Below are positions 14,460 to 15,000 of a stretch of DNA of 15,000 nucleotides, piece by piece. The translations under genes were made by a program, and so were the position numbers. The first letter of the stretch is position 1, and every line of letters begins with the position of its first letter. The stretch lies in the NCBI RefSeq assembly GCF_000188695.1, contig NW_004754923.1, forward strand, positions 722,405-737,404, in the 5' to 3' direction. The DNA comes from Salpingoeca rosetta. Lineage: Eukaryota; Opisthokonta; Choanoflagellata; Craspedida; Salpingoecidae. The notes beneath the pieces are model-generated. The model worked only from the letters and a program-made list of their open reading frames with translations. It was not told the DNA's origin and ran no database searches.

Positions 14460-14758
14460 TGTGTGCACGTTCATGGAAATGAAAGTGTGGGAGCGCGGTG
14501 GTCAGCGGTGACGAGCCAGCGAATACATCCGAATTAGGAGTGAATGGTAGGCAGTATCAGAGACACCCAACATGAGCAGGGCAGCAGAACGGTGTGCGCC
14601 TGTACACTACTGCAATGAACAAGGGCATGGCTGGTGCCGTCGTAAACAGCACAACGCACATCTTGTCGACGCGCTGCTTGCTCTGTTCCATGGCATCCTT
14701 CGTTGTCTGGATCTTGCGTTGCAGCTCCTCATCCTGGCGGATCCGGCGCAGGCGCTCG
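8948..14758 (-). CDS. RAD50: RAD50 DNA-repair ATPase, zinc hook to C-terminus (5' partial)
   Basis: Twenty exons: 14758-14660, 14397-14308, 14093-13875, 13697-13565, 13349-13267, 13149-13026, 12863-12719, 12577-12520, 12370-12292, 12078-12020, 11899-11836, 11710-11541, 11288-11038, 10838-10717, 10587-10457, 10250-10165, 9968-9829, 9690-9557, 9301-9170, 8981-8948. Every junction phase matches, giving 783 residues ending in TAG. RAD50 is the ATPase of the MRE11 complex, which tethers and processes double-strand breaks. The order is coiled coil, zinc hook [11 protein letters not shown] (13624-13613), returning coiled coil, then the C-terminal ATPase lobe: [23 protein letters not shown] signature region, Walker B/D-loop [13 protein letters not shown]-loop ITHDEKF, and a short tail [10 protein letters not shown]. 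Hook to end is about 620 residues, against about 630 in human. The Walker A half lies beyond the right edge. Oddity: the hook is CFVC rather than CPVC. Confidence 0.96.
9040..9075. repeat. G11 run followed by GGA repeats in the last RAD50 intron
   Basis: Eleven G (9040-9050) are followed by GATGATGAGGAGGAGGAGG. On the sense strand this becomes a CCT/C-rich tract well upstream of the final acceptor at 8982, useful as a polypyrimidine region. Confidence 0.7.
9340..9418. repeat. GT/GA-rich tract in RAD50 intron before exon 19
   Basis: GT, then GAGTGAGAGAGA, then GT again on the plus strand. In the RAD50 sense this is CA, CT, CA close to the acceptor at 9302. Confidence 0.8.
10943..11011. repeat. 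(CA)n microsatellite in a RAD50 intron
   Basis: Plus-strand CA, (GT)n in the RAD50 sense, in the donor half of the intron between exons 13 and 14. Confidence 0.93.
11455..11540. repeat. (CA)n fused to the RAD50 exon 12 donor
   Basis: About 86 bp of pure plus-strand CA touches the exon edge. The sense strand reads AATAG|GTGTGTGT. The acceptor side of the same intron (about 11305-11385) is CACTCTCACACT-rich in the sense orientation. Confidence 0.93.
13721..13780. repeat. 18-bp tandem repeat, 3.3 copies, in a RAD50 intron
   Basis: The unit AGACGCGTGAGGAAACAG occurs exactly at 13721-13738, 13739-13756 and 13757-13774, plus a 6-bp partial copy. On the sense strand each copy is pyrimidine-rich and the array lies 23 bp upstream of the acceptor of the zinc-hook exon. 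Confidence 0.93.
14401..14458. repeat. (CA)n microsatellite next to the RAD50 exon 2 acceptor
   Basis: Plus-strand CA, (GT)n in sense, immediately upstream of the acceptor at 14398. This is the clearest exception to donor-side GT placement. Confidence 0.93.
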
Positions 14759-14789
14759 CTACCAGTGTGAGATGTGTGTATTTGGGTGT

Positions 14790-14791
<2 letters not shown>

Positions 14792-14862
<71 letters not shown>
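14792..14862. repeat. (GT)n microsatellite upstream of the first visible RAD50 exon
   Basis: Plus-strand GT, (CA)n in sense, in the acceptor half of the intron that runs off the right edge. The far part of this intron (14970-15000) is GT-rich in sense. No further exon is supported between 14759 and 15000. Confidence 0.9.
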
Positions 14863-14864
<2 letters not shown>

Positions 14865-15000
14865 CGAGTGTGAGCAAGAGAATGCGAAGGAAAACACGTA
14901 AATGCAGAGGTGGACAAGGTTGCCGTGCATTGAGAACCAAGTCACATCCACAGAGTACACACAAAACCACAACACACACACACACACACACGCCACACGC

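Noticed and set aside
5438..14862. CRISPR array or spaced direct repeats
   Set aside because: The repeats are dinucleotide microsatellites or adjacent tandem units without unique spacers, and the genome is eukaryotic with spliced genes.
14759..15000. A further upstream RAD50 exon before the window edge
   Set aside because: No phase-compatible, coiled-coil-like segment bounded by AG and GT is visible; the region is repeat and intron-like.

Overview
The window is eukaryotic nuclear DNA. It shows GT-AG introns in conserved-protein genes, very short gaps between genes, no operon-type ribosome sites, and long (CA)n/(GT)n microsatellites in most introns. A protein O-mannose kinase (POMK) homologue in a compact, intron-dense genome points to a holozoan, perhaps a unicellular relative of animals such as a choanoflagellate. 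That placement is an inference from gene content only.

Six genes can be read once exons are joined by splice-site phase and by match to remembered family sequences. Five are on the minus strand. From left to right they are: the first two exons of a PP4-type Ser/Thr phosphatase (172-556, running off the left edge); a secreted or lumenal kelch-repeat protein (1196-2905); a POMK-like type II membrane kinase (2977-5349); an HSPBAP1-like JmjC/cupin protein (5388-7842); and the C-terminal 783 residues of RAD50, including zinc hook and second ATPase half (8948-14758, with the N-terminal half off the right edge). One gene is on the plus strand: a 99-residue single-pass membrane protein (8030-8666). 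It is divergent from the HSPBAP1-like gene and convergent with RAD50.

The genes are functionally unrelated and simply packed together: 38 bp separate the HSPBAP1-like stop from the POMK start, and 71 bp separate the POMK stop from the kelch start. Most remaining sequence is intron. The introns have an unusual polarity. On the sense strand (GT)n tends to lie on the donor side, often fused to the splice site, and (CA)n or (CT)n on the acceptor side. The one plus-strand gene obeys the same rule. This layout could let the two intron ends base-pair, and it is the most interesting non-coding signal here.

All exon joins come from reading the DNA without transcript data. The POMK 3' exons are the least certain part.
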